Shown here: in pieces, positions 26,675 through 35,760 of the stretch | Position numbering within the stretch: position 1 is the stretch's first letter | Layout of the letters: each line of letters starts with the position of its first letter | Assembly: GCF_900105725.1 (NCBI RefSeq) | Contig: NZ_FNLM01000034.1 | Span: forward strand, 310,001 to 374,000 | DNA length: 64,000 bases | Origin: Gordonia westfalica | Lineage (GTDB): Bacteria; Actinomycetota; Actinomycetes; Mycobacteriales; Mycobacteriaceae | Direction of reading: 5' to 3' | Translations under genes and position numbers: made by a program | The notes under the pieces: generated by a model | What the model was told of the DNA's origin: nothing | The model's database searches: none | The model's input: the letters and a program-made list of their open reading frames with translations, nothing else

Positions 26675-26935
26675 GTGTCGTGCGTCTGGTCGCTGGACAA
26701 GCTCATCAATCAGACGGTCCGACTGTCGGATCTGTTTCGCAAGCACATGTTCGGGTGCTTCATCGAAGACCAGCACGGCATCGACAACCGCTACGCGGAG
26801 GGAGTCGACAACATCACCTGGGAATGCGACTACGACCGGAACGCCGCGGAACAGTTGTTACGACGCCGGACCGAAGCGATGAAAGCCGCGCGCGAGTTAT
26901 CTCGAGGGGTAGCGGTCGGCGCGCACCCGGATTGA
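26675..26935 (+). pseudogene. Remnant of an amidohydrolase (TIM-barrel) gene
   Basis: An 86-codon frame contains LFRKHMFGCFIEDQHGIDNR and GVDNITWECDY, the closing segment of amidohydrolase-2 family proteins (usual form FIEDPxGxxxRxxIGVDNIMWxSDYPH). The metal-binding Asp region is followed by unrelated sequence instead of PHxES, so the end is lost or frameshifted. The beginning of the enzyme is absent. It directly follows the FadD remnant. Confidence 0.6.
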
Positions 26936-27219
26936 TGTCGCGTGCGAACTCAACCCGGTTGCACGACCTCGATCGAAGTCGTTGAGCCGCATCGAAGTCG
27001 CCCGCGACTTCATTTCGACGAGGCACCAATCCTGCTCACCCACCTCGCCGGGTTGCGTTGAGCAAAAAATTTCGCCAGACGAAACCTATTGCTGGTCCGC
27101 TGGCACGGCAGATCCGACCTGGCGCGAAACGCATCCCCCTCAGACCCAGCGGAGGGCAATCCGCCCTCCGAAGCCCTTCACGGGGACGAGAATCGCAGCC
27201 ATGCCGCGGTTCACACACC
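26936..27219. other. Gap with no recognisable gene
   Basis: No convincing coding sequence is seen. It contains an AT-richer patch near 27060 (AAAAAATTT) and a small hairpin at 27150-27170. It probably continues the gene decay seen upstream. Confidence 0.5.
27150..27170. terminator. Short hairpin downstream of the carotenoid oxygenase gene
   Basis: CGGAGGGC and GCCCTCCG pair perfectly (8 bp) around a 5-nt loop, 50 nt beyond the stop of the minus-strand oxygenase gene. No T run follows, so terminator function is tentative. Confidence 0.4.
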
Positions 27220-28665
27220 TCAACAACTGGATGACCAGGGCTTGTACGCCCCATGAAACGTCATGGGCACGTGATTCCGGAGCGTCGCGGTGGCGACCGG
27301 TCCCGCGCTCGGACGTTCGGCGTTCAGCACGACCAACCGGGAACGCTTGTCCGACGGCCGGTGTTCGAGGCTGAGCAACCAGCCGCGACCCTCGCCCGGG
27401 TTCTCGGGGTCCTCGGCGAACAGCGGTTCGCAGACGGTGTTGTCAGCTGAGGTGTACCTGTCGGCGACGCCGGTCGTCGTGTCGACGGTGGTGATCGAAT
27501 CGGGGTCGCCACCGCGTACGGAGGCCTCAGCCAAATACGTGTAGCGGTGTGCGGTGGTCACGAGCCGCGGATCCACCTGCGGGAACTCACAACCGAGTTC
27601 GTTGAGCTGTTCGCGCGTCACCGCCTCGGTGTTGCGATTGATGCGCAGGCGGGTGAGAGTACCGCCGAACGCCGGGCCGGGGCTGTCGCGGAAGTTACAG
27701 AGGTAGTTGTTCCACTGCGTCCATCCGCCGGTCGCGTCGTGGGCGACGATGTCGACGACGGTCTCGGGTCCGGCTTCGTAGGCGTTCGCCACATGGAAGT
27801 GGAACAGTGAATCCGTCTCGATGCGTGTGGCTTTTCCGCCGTCACGCGGTACGAGGACGATGGTCGTGCCCAACTCCGGTTTGTACGACAGCGCCTCGCC
27901 GAACGGCCGCAACCCGAGCGCGACCGGGATGGGCCGGCTGACGACGAGCGGCCCGAGGACGAACACGAGATGACGTTCGGTCAGTGCGAAGTCGTGGACG
28001 AAGCCGAGCTTCGGGATGGGCACCGTTCCGACGCTGTGCAGGCGACGCGACTTGTCCAGGCGGTAGCAGCGGAGCATCGGACGCGGGAAGAAGTCGAGCC
28101 CGAAATTGAACACCTCGCCGGTGCGCGGATCGATCTTCGGATGCGCGGAGAACGCGCCGAGGCGTTTCAGCCCGCCGTCGAAGGATTCGCTGCCGTAGGT
28201 CTCGAGTGTCTCGGCGTCGAGGCGGTGCGGTCGGCCGCCCTCCCAGAGGGAGTAGAGAACGTCGTCGTGGACGAGAACGCTGGTGTTGGACATGTTCTCG
28301 GGGAACTTGAGGACATTCGCCAGCGGACCGCCGACCCGCTGGGTGTTGAACCCCTTCGGCGGGAGACGGGTCTCGTTGGCGCGCTTGAAACTGCGCGTGC
28401 GGACGTACCGATTCCGGTAGTGAACCCCGTCTGACGAGATGTCGAGACGGGACACCATCCCGTCTCCGTCGAAGATGTGGGTCATCGGGTGCCCACCGAT
28501 CTCGAAGCGTCCCGGACCAATCCGGTACAGGACGCCACGCAGGGACTGCGGGATCTCGCCATCGATGTCGTCGACCACGTAGTCGAACTCTTCGTGCTGA
28601 GAATCCCACGGGGATTCTCCGTCGGTCTCGCGTGTACTCGTCCGGGTCAGGTCTGATACAGACAT
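27220..28665 (-). CDS. Carotenoid cleavage oxygenase family protein
   Basis: A 481-residue beta-propeller non-heme iron dioxygenase. The four iron-binding histidines can be placed: FSAHPKIDPRTGEV, KLGFVHDFALTE, LFHFHVANAYE, and MTFHGAYKPW at the C-terminus. The N-terminal LRGVLYRIGPGRFEIGG is also typical. It would cleave a double bond of a carotenoid, stilbene or lignin-type phenylpropanoid; no carotenoid synthesis genes are adjacent. It is divergent from a TetR gene across 69 bp holding a perfect inverted repeat, so that regulator probably represses it. Confidence 0.92.
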   Translation of the reverse strand: MSVSDLTRTSTRETDGESPWDSQHEEFDYVVDDIDGEIPQSLRGVLYRIGPGRFEIGGHPMTHIFDGDGMVSRLDISSDGVHYRNRYVRTRSFKRANETRLPPKGFNTQRVGGPLANVLKFPENMSNTSVLVHDDVLYSLWEGGRPHRLDAETLETYGSESFDGGLKRLGAFSAHPKIDPRTGEVFNFGLDFFPRPMLRCYRLDKSRRLHSVGTVPIPKLGFVHDFALTERHLVFVLGPLVVSRPIPVALGLRPFGEALSYKPELGTTIVLVPRDGGKATRIETDSLFHFHVANAYEAGPETVVDIVAHDATGGWTQWNNYLCNFRDSPGPAFGGTLTRLRINRNTEAVTREQLNELGCEFPQVDPRLVTTAHRYTYLAEASVRGGDPDSITTVDTTTGVADRYTSADNTVCEPLFAEDPENPGEGRGWLLSLEHRPSDKRSRLVVLNAERPSAGPVATATLRNHVPMTFHGAYKPWSSSC

Positions 28666-28674
28666 GACTGAAGA

Positions 28675-28690
28675 GTCTCACACGTGAGAC
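28675..28690. promoter_or_regulatory. TetR operator candidate between oxygenase and regulator
   Basis: GTCTCAC-AC-GTGAGAC is a perfect 7-2-7 inverted repeat located 10 nt before the oxygenase ATG (28665) and 45 nt before the TetR gene start. Placement suits repression of the oxygenase and autoregulation. Confidence 0.65.
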
Positions 28691-28734
28691 AAATTGGGCA
28701 AGGGTGTCGCAGGACGGTGTTCTAGGATGGCGGA

Positions 28735-29301
28735 ATGTCCAGCGGCGAAGACCTGACGAGTGCGGCACGCGCCGTTGCGCGTCGAGTCGGCGTCGGCGCG
28801 CTCACCCTGGCTGCCGTGGCGAAGGAGGCCGGCATCAGCCGCGCCACCATCTACCGCCGGTACGCCTCGCGCGACCAGCTGCTCTCGGCCATCGTCTCCT
28901 CGGAGCTCGATGCGCTCGAACGGGTCATGTTGAGCCGCCTGCGATTCGCCGACGACCCGCGGGACACGATCTACATGCTCGTCCGCGAGGTCTTGGACTA
29001 CAACGCCAACAACGAACTGGTCCAGGCCGCTCTGCGGTACGACGCGGCGTCGTTGACGCCCTGGCTGATCCGGCATGAGGGCCATCCGACACTGATCGAC
29101 ATCGTGACCGACCGCGCGCTGGCTTTCATCACCGAATCACCCGTGGCCAGGTACCTGTCCCCCAGCCCCGAGGCCGCCGTCGAGTTCATGGTCAGCGCCG
29201 TGTGCGCCGAGCTGCTGTCCCCCGCCCGGTTTCTCACCCACGCCGACATCGCCAACCGCATCACCGACGCCATCTACCGGCCGCAGCCCGAGACCGCCTG
29301 A
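28735..29301 (+). CDS. TetR-family regulator
   Basis: A 188-residue repressor. The N-terminal helix-turn-helix is clear: VGVGALTLAAVAKEAGISRATIYRRYASRDQLLSAI-type sequence (residues about 18-52). The remaining helices form the ligand-binding domain, ending with a region rich in Pro and Ala. It faces the carotenoid oxygenase gene, its likely target. The ATG at 28735 gives a short N-terminal arm, normal for the family. Confidence 0.9.
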   Translation: MSSGEDLTSAARAVARRVGVGALTLAAVAKEAGISRATIYRRYASRDQLLSAIVSSELDALERVMLSRLRFADDPRDTIYMLVREVLDYNANNELVQAALRYDAASLTPWLIRHEGHPTLIDIVTDRALAFITESPVARYLSPSPEAAVEFMVSAVCAELLSPARFLTHADIANRITDAIYRPQPETA

Positions 29302-29353
29302 GCCGGCCTCGGGCGCGACGGTCGACGAGTCGCCGACGCGCTTCCGTGGACGT

Positions 29354-30076
29354 CTACGCGCGTGCCGTCCCAAGGTAGGCCTCCTCGATCCGCTCGATGT
29401 CGGTGGCGAGCGCCGAGGCCGAATCCTCCAGGCCGACTTCGCCATGGACCAGCACCACGGCACGATCTGCGATGCCGAGAGCCAGCCGGACATGCTGTTC
29501 GACGAGGATCACCGCGGTCTGTTCGCTGTCGGCGACGTCGCGGAGGACGGGCAGGATCGATTCGACGACGATGGGAGCGAGACCCATGCTCAGTTCGTCG
29601 ATGAGCAGGACCTTCGGGTTCTGCAGCAGCGCACGGGCGATGGCGAGCATCTGCTGTTCACCACCCGAGAGATCCCCGGCCGCCACCGACAGGCGTTTGG
29701 TCAGCGACGGGAAGTGCTCGAGCGCCTTGTCGAGGGCCTCCGCTCGCGGTTTGCCGCGCAATCGGCTTGCCAGCTGGAGGTTCTGGCGGGTGGTCAGGCG
29801 GCGGAACAGTGCACGGTCGTCGGGCACCAGCACGAGACCGGCGCGGACTGCGGCGCGCGCATCGCCCGGGCGAACGGACTGACCCGCGACCGTGACCTCA
29901 CCGTCGAGCCGCGGGAGCAGGCCGGCGAGCGTGGTCAGCAGGGTCGTCTTGCCGGCACCGTTCGGTCCGAGCAGGGCAACGATCTCTCCCGGGTTCACCG
30001 ACAACTCGAGTCCGTGGACGCACGGGTTCCCGCGGCTGTATCCGGCGTCGAGGCCGTGGCATTCCAGCACCGTCAC
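29354..30076 (-). CDS. livF: LivF-like ABC ATP-binding protein
   Basis: A 240-residue ATPase of the branched-chain amino acid/amide (HAAT) transport family. Walker A is GPNGAGKTT, the signature is LSGGEQQMLAIARAL, Walker B is VLLIDELSMGLAP, and the switch is VEQHVRLAL. The sequence MGLAP and AEAYLG-like end (EEAYLGTA) are LivF hallmarks. The start is GTG at 30076, overlapping the stop of the fusion protein by 4 nt; a longer frame from 30262 is excluded because it runs through that gene. It is the second ATPase of the importer. Confidence 0.92.
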   Translation of the reverse strand: MTVLECHGLDAGYSRGNPCVHGLELSVNPGEIVALLGPNGAGKTTLLTTLAGLLPRLDGEVTVAGQSVRPGDARAAVRAGLVLVPDDRALFRRLTTRQNLQLASRLRGKPRAEALDKALEHFPSLTKRLSVAAGDLSGGEQQMLAIARALLQNPKVLLIDELSMGLAPIVVESILPVLRDVADSEQTAVILVEQHVRLALGIADRAVVLVHGEVGLEDSASALATDIERIEEAYLGTARA

Positions 30077-32904
30077 GACATCTCCTTCACTACCTCGGAA
30101 TTCGCCTGTGCGGCTTCGGACTCCGCAGTCCCGTCGGGAGCCACCATCGCCGACGAGGGTGTCCCCAGGTAGGCGCCCACCACGGCAGGCGAGTTGCGGA
30201 TCTCGTCGGGTGTGCCGTCGGCGATCACCTCGCCGAGGTCGAGCACGATCACCCGGTCGCACAGACTCAGGACGAGGTCCATGTCGTGATCGACCAGGAC
30301 CATCGAGACGCCATGTGCGCGTGCCGCTCTCAGACGGTCGCCCAGCCAGCGACTCTCGGTGCTGTCGAGTCCGGCAGCAGGTTCGTCGAGGAGCGCGACC
30401 CTGGGTTGACCGGCCAGGACCCGGGCTACCGCGACCAGCTGCCGCTGACCCTGGGACAGGTCGGCCGCCGGAACGTCCCTGAGATGGCCGATCTCGAGCA
30501 TCTGCAGGACGTTGCTCACGTTCTCCGATGTGTCACCGGGTGCGCGTCGTGCCGCGATCGCCAGGTTCTCGGCGACGGACAGCTCGCCGTAGAGCTCGAT
30601 GTCCTGGAAGGTGCGGCCGAGTCCGGCACGACTGCGACGATGCGGTGCCAGTCCGTCGATCGCCGATCCCTCGAGAACGACGGATCCCTCGGCAGGTGCG
30701 AATCCACTGATCGCGTCGATCAGCGTGGTCTTGCCTGCCCCGTTCGGGCCGATCAGACCGACGATCTCGCCGGCCCGGACGTCGAAGCCGACGTCGCGGA
30801 CTGCGGTGACCGCACCGTAGCGAACGGTGACGTCGCGGACCGAGAGGACCACCGAGCCGGTCGGCGGCGCCGTGACGTCGGTGGTCGGCGTCGCAGGCAC
30901 GTCGACCGGTTGTTCCGTCGACGATTTCGACGCGACGCCTCGCTTCGCTCGGTGTCGGCTCAACCGGCGTGGGGTGCCGCGATGACCCGGGTACGGCAGC
31001 TTGTGGAGGTAGCCGACCAGGCCGTCGGGACTGGTGACGACGGTGAGCACCAACAGGATTCCGCTGACGAGCATGTAGTAGTCGCCGAAGGAGCCGTATT
31101 TGTCGGCGACGAAGTACATCACGCCACCGGGTGCGATGACGCCCGCCAGCAACGCGCCGGAGATCGACGTCACGCCGGCGACATAGGTGACCGCGAAGAG
31201 TCCGATGCCGGCGAAGACCGCATAGGTTCCGGCTGTCGCCAAGGTCTGCTGGTAGGCCAGTAGCGCGCCGCCGAGTCCGGCGAGGAAGGAGCCGATCGCG
31301 AAGGCGATGAGCTTGGTGACGCCGACGTTGATACCGGCTGCCGCCGCGGACCGCTCGTTGGCGCGGACCGCGAGCATCGATGCGCCCAGACCACTTCGAC
31401 GCAGCGCGGCGACTCCGTAGGCGACGACCGTCAGGACGACGAGGCACAGGATGCCGAACGCGAGACGCGGATAGCCCTCGCCCGCACCGATACCGAGGTC
31501 GATGCCGAAGATCGACGGCGAATCGACCGGCGCGCCCTGCAGGCCGCCGTTCAGCGATGGGTTGCGGAACCAGAATGCCTCGCAGAACACCGCGAGCGCG
31601 AGCGTCGCGACCATCAGCGGCAGGCCACGCACGCGGAGGGCAGGCAGTCCGACGATCACGCCGATGACCATCGCGGCACAGGCGGCGAGAAGAGGTGCGA
31701 TCGGGAAGGGCAGATCGAGACCCTCGGTCAGCCTGCTCAGCGCGTACGCACCGACGCCCGCCAGGGTCAGCTGGGCCAGCGACACCTGCCCGGCATACCC
31801 GGTGACCACGACCTGAGAGAGCGCGATGATCCCGTAGATCATCGTGGCAATCACCGCCAGGCGTAGAGAACCGGAGGTGGTGAGCAGTGCGATCACGGCG
31901 ATGACAACGCCGATGATCCCGGGGACCAGCAAGTGTTCGGGACGAGGCGAGCGGCCGAGATCCTGGCGGATGACCGCTCCCCGTCCGGGCAGCGGCTGAC
32001 CGCGGATCAGGAGGAACCCGATGATCAGGATCAGCGGAACCGCCTCGGCGACACCGGTGTCGGGCATCCAGTCCCAGATCGCCTGGAGTTTGGTGGCCTC
32101 CGACTGGAGCATGCCGATGACGAGTCCCGCGCCGACGGTCACCGAGATCGCGGTGAAGTTGCCGACGAGTGCGGCGGCCAGTGCCGGCACGATGAACATC
32201 GTGTAGGCGACCGGGTTCAGGGGCACGATCGGGGCGATGAGCACGCCGCCCAGCCCCGCGGTCGCCGAGGACAGCGCCCAGTTGGCGATCGCGATGCGGT
32301 CCGGTGAGAGGCCGGTGACGAGAGCACCCTTCTCCGATTCCGCGGCGGCCTCGGTGGCGACGCCGAATCGGGTGTAGCGCAACACCAATCCGGCGCAGAC
32401 TGCCAGACCGACGATGACGACCGCGAGCAGGAGGCGGTCCGTCGGCACCGCACTGGATCCGATCTTGAATGTGTCGACCTTGAAGATGGGTCCGACGCTC
32501 GGGGTGTTCTCCCCCACCCGCAGGGCGATGAGCGCCTGGATGACCAGCATCAAACCGATGGCCGCGACCGCTTTGGCCAGGGCCGGTGCGGCCCGCATCG
32601 GGCGGAAGACCAGCAGGTACAGGAGGACGCCCAGGATCGCCGCGATCACCACGGAGATCAGCAGGGCGACAGCGACTCCCACATCTGATCCGAGGTCGAT
32701 GGTCGACGGGAAGCCGGGGATGGGGTTGAGGAGTTCCCCTTTCCGCAGAAAGGCGTAGGTGTATGCGGCGTAGAGGGCGACGGCGCCGGTGGCGAAGTTG
32801 ACCACGCCGGAACTCTTGAAGGTCATCACCAGAGCGAGACCGAGTGCGGCGAAAACGGCCCCGTTGCCGAGGCCGAGGATCAGGAACGCGAGATGGTCGG
32901 TCAT
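30073..32904 (-). CDS. livHMG: Fused LivH-LivM-LivG ABC importer protein (two permeases plus ATPase)
   Basis: A single 943-residue polypeptide holding three normally separate subunits. Residues about 1-310 are a LivH permease ([34 protein letters not shown]). Residues about 330-620 are a LivM permease ([45 protein letters not shown]). A linker of about 55 residues follows, then LivG ATPase (about 690-925) with [36 protein letters not shown] and VDHDMDLVL. The linker contains a REP-like insertion. With LivF and LivK it would import branched-chain amino acids, amides or related ligands. ATG at 32904 follows GAGGAG. Confidence 0.93.
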   Translation of the reverse strand: MTDHLAFLILGLGNGAVFAALGLALVMTFKSSGVVNFATGAVALYAAYTYAFLRKGELLNPIPGFPSTIDLGSDVGVAVALLISVVIAAILGVLLYLLVFRPMRAAPALAKAVAAIGLMLVIQALIALRVGENTPSVGPIFKVDTFKIGSSAVPTDRLLLAVVIVGLAVCAGLVLRYTRFGVATEAAAESEKGALVTGLSPDRIAIANWALSSATAGLGGVLIAPIVPLNPVAYTMFIVPALAAALVGNFTAISVTVGAGLVIGMLQSEATKLQAIWDWMPDTGVAEAVPLILIIGFLLIRGQPLPGRGAVIRQDLGRSPRPEHLLVPGIIGVVIAVIALLTTSGSLRLAVIATMIYGIIALSQVVVTGYAGQVSLAQLTLAGVGAYALSRLTEGLDLPFPIAPLLAACAAMVIGVIVGLPALRVRGLPLMVATLALAVFCEAFWFRNPSLNGGLQGAPVDSPSIFGIDLGIGAGEGYPRLAFGILCLVVLTVVAYGVAALRRSGLGASMLAVRANERSAAAAGINVGVTKLIAFAIGSFLAGLGGALLAYQQTLATAGTYAVFAGIGLFAVTYVAGVTSISGALLAGVIAPGGVMYFVADKYGSFGDYYMLVSGILLVLTVVTSPDGLVGYLHKLPYPGHRGTPRRLSRHRAKRGVASKSSTEQPVDVPATPTTDVTAPPTGSVVLSVRDVTVRYGAVTAVRDVGFDVRAGEIVGLIGPNGAGKTTLIDAISGFAPAEGSVVLEGSAIDGLAPHRRSRAGLGRTFQDIELYGELSVAENLAIAARRAPGDTSENVSNVLQMLEIGHLRDVPAADLSQGQRQLVAVARVLAGQPRVALLDEPAAGLDSTESRWLGDRLRAARAHGVSMVLVDHDMDLVLSLCDRVIVLDLGEVIADGTPDEIRNSPAVVGAYLGTPSSAMVAPDGTAESEAAQANSEVVKEMS
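30926..30967 (-). repeat. REP-like element, copy B, inside the LivM-LivG linker
   Basis: The minus-strand sequence matches copy A (21258-21299) at 37 of 42 bases. It is inside coding sequence and is translated as [15 protein letters not shown] in the linker between permease and ATPase domains. The insertion keeps the frame open. Confidence 0.7.
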
Positions 32905-32914
32905 GGAACTCCTC

Positions 32915-32946
32915 GATCGGGGCCGCGCCCAGACGCGGCCCCGATC
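32915..32946 (-). terminator. Intercistronic hairpin between livK and livHMG
   Basis: Arms 32915-32927 and 32934-32946 are perfectly complementary (13 bp, GATCGGGGCCGCG and its partner) with a 6-nt loop. It lies after the livK stop and just before the livHMG ribosome-binding site. Such stems commonly reduce read-through or protect the 3' end of binding-protein mRNA. Confidence 0.65.
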
Positions 32947-32955
32947 TGTTCGGAA

Positions 32956-34194
32956 TCAGTTGGTGTTGGTGGCGACGGTGTTCTCGAGCTTGGCGTCGGC
33001 GGTCACATCGCTGACCAGGATCGCCTTGCTGCACAACGACGTCAGCGGCGGGAAGGCCTGACCGTTGCAGGTGAACGTGATGCCCGGAGCGGCCGGCAGG
33101 GGAACGTCCTTGGCCTCGGACAGTGCCTTCTTGAACGTCTGGGCGTCGACGGTTCCCTCGAGGCCGTTGAGTTCACCGAGCGCGGCGACGACCTGGTAGC
33201 CGATGTAGGCCAGGCCGGCGGGATCGGTGTCGGGTGCGTACTGCGCCATGACGCTGCGGTACTGGGTGACGCTCGGGTCGTCGGAGCTGAGGTTGACGGT
33301 GGTGAACGCCTTGGACCCGGACACGGCCTCGTTGCCGACGGCGTCGAGGACCGGCTTGTCGATGCAGCTGGCGATCAGGTACTTGGTGGCCTCTGGTGCG
33401 ACGGTCTGCAGGGTCTTGAGGACCGAAATGCACTGGCGCGAGTCGCCGAGGATGCTGACCGCGTCGGGGTTGTCGGCGAGGCCTGCGGTGATCTGCGGGG
33501 TCAGGTCGGCGGCGGCCACCGGGATGGAGACGACGTTCAGTTCGACGTTGGCCCGCTTGAACATCGGCTCGCCGAGAGCCTTCACCGAGGCCGCGGCATC
33601 GCCGGAGTCACCGATGATGACGGTGACCTTCTTCAGTCCGTCCTTGGCGGCGGTGGCGGCCTGGCCCGCCATCACGGCAACGATGCCGCCGGACAGCATG
33701 AACGAACCGGGCGTGGCCATCTCGGCCTGCGAGACCGGTGCCTGCGCGACGAAGGGGATGCCCGCGCCGGCGATGATCGGCAGCATGACCGCACCCTGGG
33801 CGCCGAGCGGCGACACCACGACCGAGACCTTCTCCTCGACCATCTGATTGGCGCACTTGGTCGCCGAGGCCGGCTCTTCCTGCTGCTTGCACACCACGAG
33901 ATCGATCTTGTGCCCGCCGATGCCGCCACCGTTGTTGTTCAGGAACTCGACAGCGGCTTCGCCACCCTCGCGGACCATCGGCGTCGTCACCGCACCACCC
34001 TCGGGCGTGATGAACCCGACCTTGATCGGGTCGTCGGTCGCCGCATTGCTGGGTAGCGAGCTGGTCTCACCAGCGCTCGAGCTGTCGGAACTGTCGTCGG
34101 CGCATGCAGTGAGCGTGCCGAGAGTCAGGACGCTCGCGCAGCCGAGGACGGCGGTCGTGCGGACGATCCGTCTGAGAGCAACTGGTGATTTCAA
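32956..34194 (-). CDS. livK: LivK-like substrate-binding lipoprotein
   Basis: A 412-residue periplasmic-binding-type I protein. The N-terminal signal ends in the lipobox LTAC with lipidated Cys31, followed by a Ser-rich tether. The mature part begins IKVGFITPEGGAV and contains VSVVVSPLGAQGAVM and YIGYQVVAAL, as in amino-acid/amide-binding proteins. It is first gene of the operon livK-livHMG-livF and is separated from the transporter by a strong hairpin, which would favour higher expression. Ligand is not predictable. Confidence 0.92.
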   Translation of the reverse strand: MKSPVALRRIVRTTAVLGCASVLTLGTLTACADDSSDSSSAGETSSLPSNAATDDPIKVGFITPEGGAVTTPMVREGGEAAVEFLNNNGGGIGGHKIDLVVCKQQEEPASATKCANQMVEEKVSVVVSPLGAQGAVMLPIIAGAGIPFVAQAPVSQAEMATPGSFMLSGGIVAVMAGQAATAAKDGLKKVTVIIGDSGDAAASVKALGEPMFKRANVELNVVSIPVAAADLTPQITAGLADNPDAVSILGDSRQCISVLKTLQTVAPEATKYLIASCIDKPVLDAVGNEAVSGSKAFTTVNLSSDDPSVTQYRSVMAQYAPDTDPAGLAYIGYQVVAALGELNGLEGTVDAQTFKKALSEAKDVPLPAAPGITFTCNGQAFPPLTSLCSKAILVSDVTADAKLENTVATNTN

Positions 34195-34418
34195 CTGCGA
34201 TCCCTTCGATAGGAGTTGACGCCCGCCCGGAGGTGCTCCGTGAGCAGGTGGTGAACTGTGGTCGGCGTCGTGGTGACTGTAAACCCGGATGATGTCGGGT
34301 ATGAGTGCTTTCGGGAAAGTCTGTGACGCTCCAGTTCAGTTGCAGCACAGCGTCTTCCGGATCTCACGTGCGAAACGCACGTCAACTGACGCCACCCGCC
34401 CAGCCGGCCGAGGAGCGC

Positions 34419-34639
34419 CAACCGCGAACACTGCGACCCGCTAGCCGCGTGGCGCCAACCGCGAACACGGCAGCCGCCCCACCCCGCTGGCCGAGTAGAA
34501 GCAACCGCGAACACGGCAGCCGCCCCACCCCGCTGGCCGAGTAGGAGCAACCGCGAACACGGCAGCCGCCCCACCCTGCTGGCCGGGTAGGAGCAACCGC
34601 GAACACGGCAGCCGCCCCACCCTGCTGGCCGAGTAGCGT
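34419..34639. repeat. 46-bp tandem repeat array (4 full copies plus a degenerate one)
   Basis: Full units begin with CAACCGCGAACACGGCAGCC at 34456, 34502, 34548 and 34594, each 46 bp and almost identical; a shortened, diverged copy occupies 34419-34455. A further degraded half-unit may precede it. The period is not a multiple of three, so this is not a coding repeat. It resembles the MIRU/VNTR type of intergenic array in mycobacteria. Confidence 0.9.
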
Positions 34640-34672
34640 CGACCGAGCGCAGCGAGGACGCCGCGTATCGAG
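34640..34672 (+). repeat. REP-like element, copy C (partial)
   Basis: The core ACCGAGCGCAGCGAGG followed by a CGCCGCGTATCGAG stretch resembles copies A and B (core ACCGAGCGAAGCGAGG, then CACCGCGTCGAAG). It abuts the last unit of the tandem array. Confidence 0.5.
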
Positions 34673-34803
34673 GTCACCGTGTCCTACATCACACTGGACT
34701 TCAAGGCAAAAGTTAGACCACCATCCAGAAATCGGTGGCCGAATGTAAGAATTGGTCCCTAGGCCGCTACCCGACCGCTCGACGACCCGACGGAGGCACA
34801 CCG

Positions 34804-35409
34804 ATGACGGAGGTTGCGCCCGTTGGACGTCGTGAACGGAACAAACAACAGACCCGCGACCGGTTGCTGGTTGCCGCCCGTGAACTCCTCGCGACCCGCG
34901 GCACCGATGCGACGGTCGAGGAGATCGCCGAGCGAGCCGAGGTCTCCCGCGCGACCTTCTTCAATTACTTCCCCAGCAAGGACGACCTCGTCGGTGCGCT
35001 GTACGCCGAACTCATGGGCGTCTTCGGGCGGGTCGTCGACTCGATGCTGCGACGACCGGTCAGCACCCACGACCGGGTGGTCGGCGTGTTCATCGACTTC
35101 GCGCAGTCATCGCTTTCCGATCCCGACTACATGCGTGTGGTGACCGGGGAGATCGAGCGTCTGGCGACGGCGTCGGAGGGCCTTGGCGAGCGCAGTCATC
35201 TCTTCACCACGCAGGTGCGGCGCCTGTTGGAGCCCGGCCTGGAACAAGGCGATCTGCGCACTGATCATCCGGTGGAGTTCCTGGCGCAGATGGTCGCGGC
35301 GATCTACCTGTCGACGATGCGCTACTGGCGGATCGATCCCGAACTCGACATCACCGAAACATTCGAGCGCGCAGGACGATACGCGGCCGAATCGATCGTC
35401 CCTCGCTGA
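34804..35409 (+). CDS. TetR-family regulator
   Basis: A 201-residue regulator. The DNA-binding domain covers residues about 9-60 (RRERNKQQTRDRLLVAAREL, VEEIAERAEVSRATFFNYFPSKDDLV). The C-terminal two-thirds is helical. ATG at 34804 is chosen since GGAGG lies ten bases upstream; a frame from 34735 would add a non-conserved stretch. It is divergent from livK over the repeat region, so livK is one possible target, but the distance is large. Confidence 0.88.
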   Translation: MTEVAPVGRRERNKQQTRDRLLVAARELLATRGTDATVEEIAERAEVSRATFFNYFPSKDDLVGALYAELMGVFGRVVDSMLRRPVSTHDRVVGVFIDFAQSSLSDPDYMRVVTGEIERLATASEGLGERSHLFTTQVRRLLEPGLEQGDLRTDHPVEFLAQMVAAIYLSTMRYWRIDPELDITETFERAGRYAAESIVPR

Positions 35410-35412
35410 GCG

Positions 35413-35700
35413 TCAAGCGTCGTCCGGTCGCGGCACCTCGTTCTCCCAGCGCGCGCGACGCTCGTCGTCGGTCTGCTCCCACCAAGGAGTACCGCGCTCC
35501 CCCAACGCGACTTTCGCGGCCTGGACGCCGGCTCGCGATTCGGGGGCACCCTGTGTCCGTTTCACGTCCCGTCGCCAGGCCATGAGGATCGACTGCAGTT
35601 CGGACCGTCGCTCGTCCGGGATGAGCGGATCCGTCGCACGCCACTTGCGACCATTGATCACCACGTAGTGGCCGTCGGGGGTGTGCTCCGGATCCGTCAT
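35413..35700 (-). CDS. Small conserved actinobacterial protein, function unknown
   Basis: A 95-residue hydrophilic protein. It begins MTDPEHTPDGHYVVINGRKWRATDPLIPDE, a pattern seen in a widespread short family in actinobacteria, and ends with WWEQTDDERRARWENE. It appears all soluble and largely helical. ATG at 35700 is preferred over 35739 because the family begins just before the HYVVINGRKWRA motif. It ends 3 nt from the convergent TetR gene. Confidence 0.7.
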   Translation of the reverse strand: MTDPEHTPDGHYVVINGRKWRATDPLIPDERRSELQSILMAWRRDVKRTQGAPESRAGVQAAKVALGERGTPWWEQTDDERRARWENEVPRPDDA

Positions 35701-35760
35701 AGGTCCAAGGTGCCATGGACACGAGATTCTCCGCCGCAACCATTGTTCTGCGCCACCAGC

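Larger units (their letters stand above)
34195..34803. other. 609-bp divergent gap filled largely by repeats
   Basis: No gene is supported. The stretch 34419-34639 is a tandem repeat with 46-bp period, and 34640-34672 is a REP-like copy. Long minus-strand open frames here are produced by the repeats and should not be annotated. The rest must hold the promoters of livK and of the TetR gene. Confidence 0.7.

Noticed and set aside
30077..30262. Extended start of livF
   Set aside because: The extension lies wholly in the end of the LivG domain in another frame; GTG 30076 begins the conserved ATPase sequence.
34456..34639. Possible CRISPR array
   Set aside because: Units are contiguous 46-bp copies with no unique spacers, and no cas genes are present.
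34382..34801. Long minus-strand open frame with repeated GGAAAVFAV-like peptide
   Set aside because: It is produced by the 46-bp tandem repeat, whose period shifts the frame each unit; it has no family features and no proper start.
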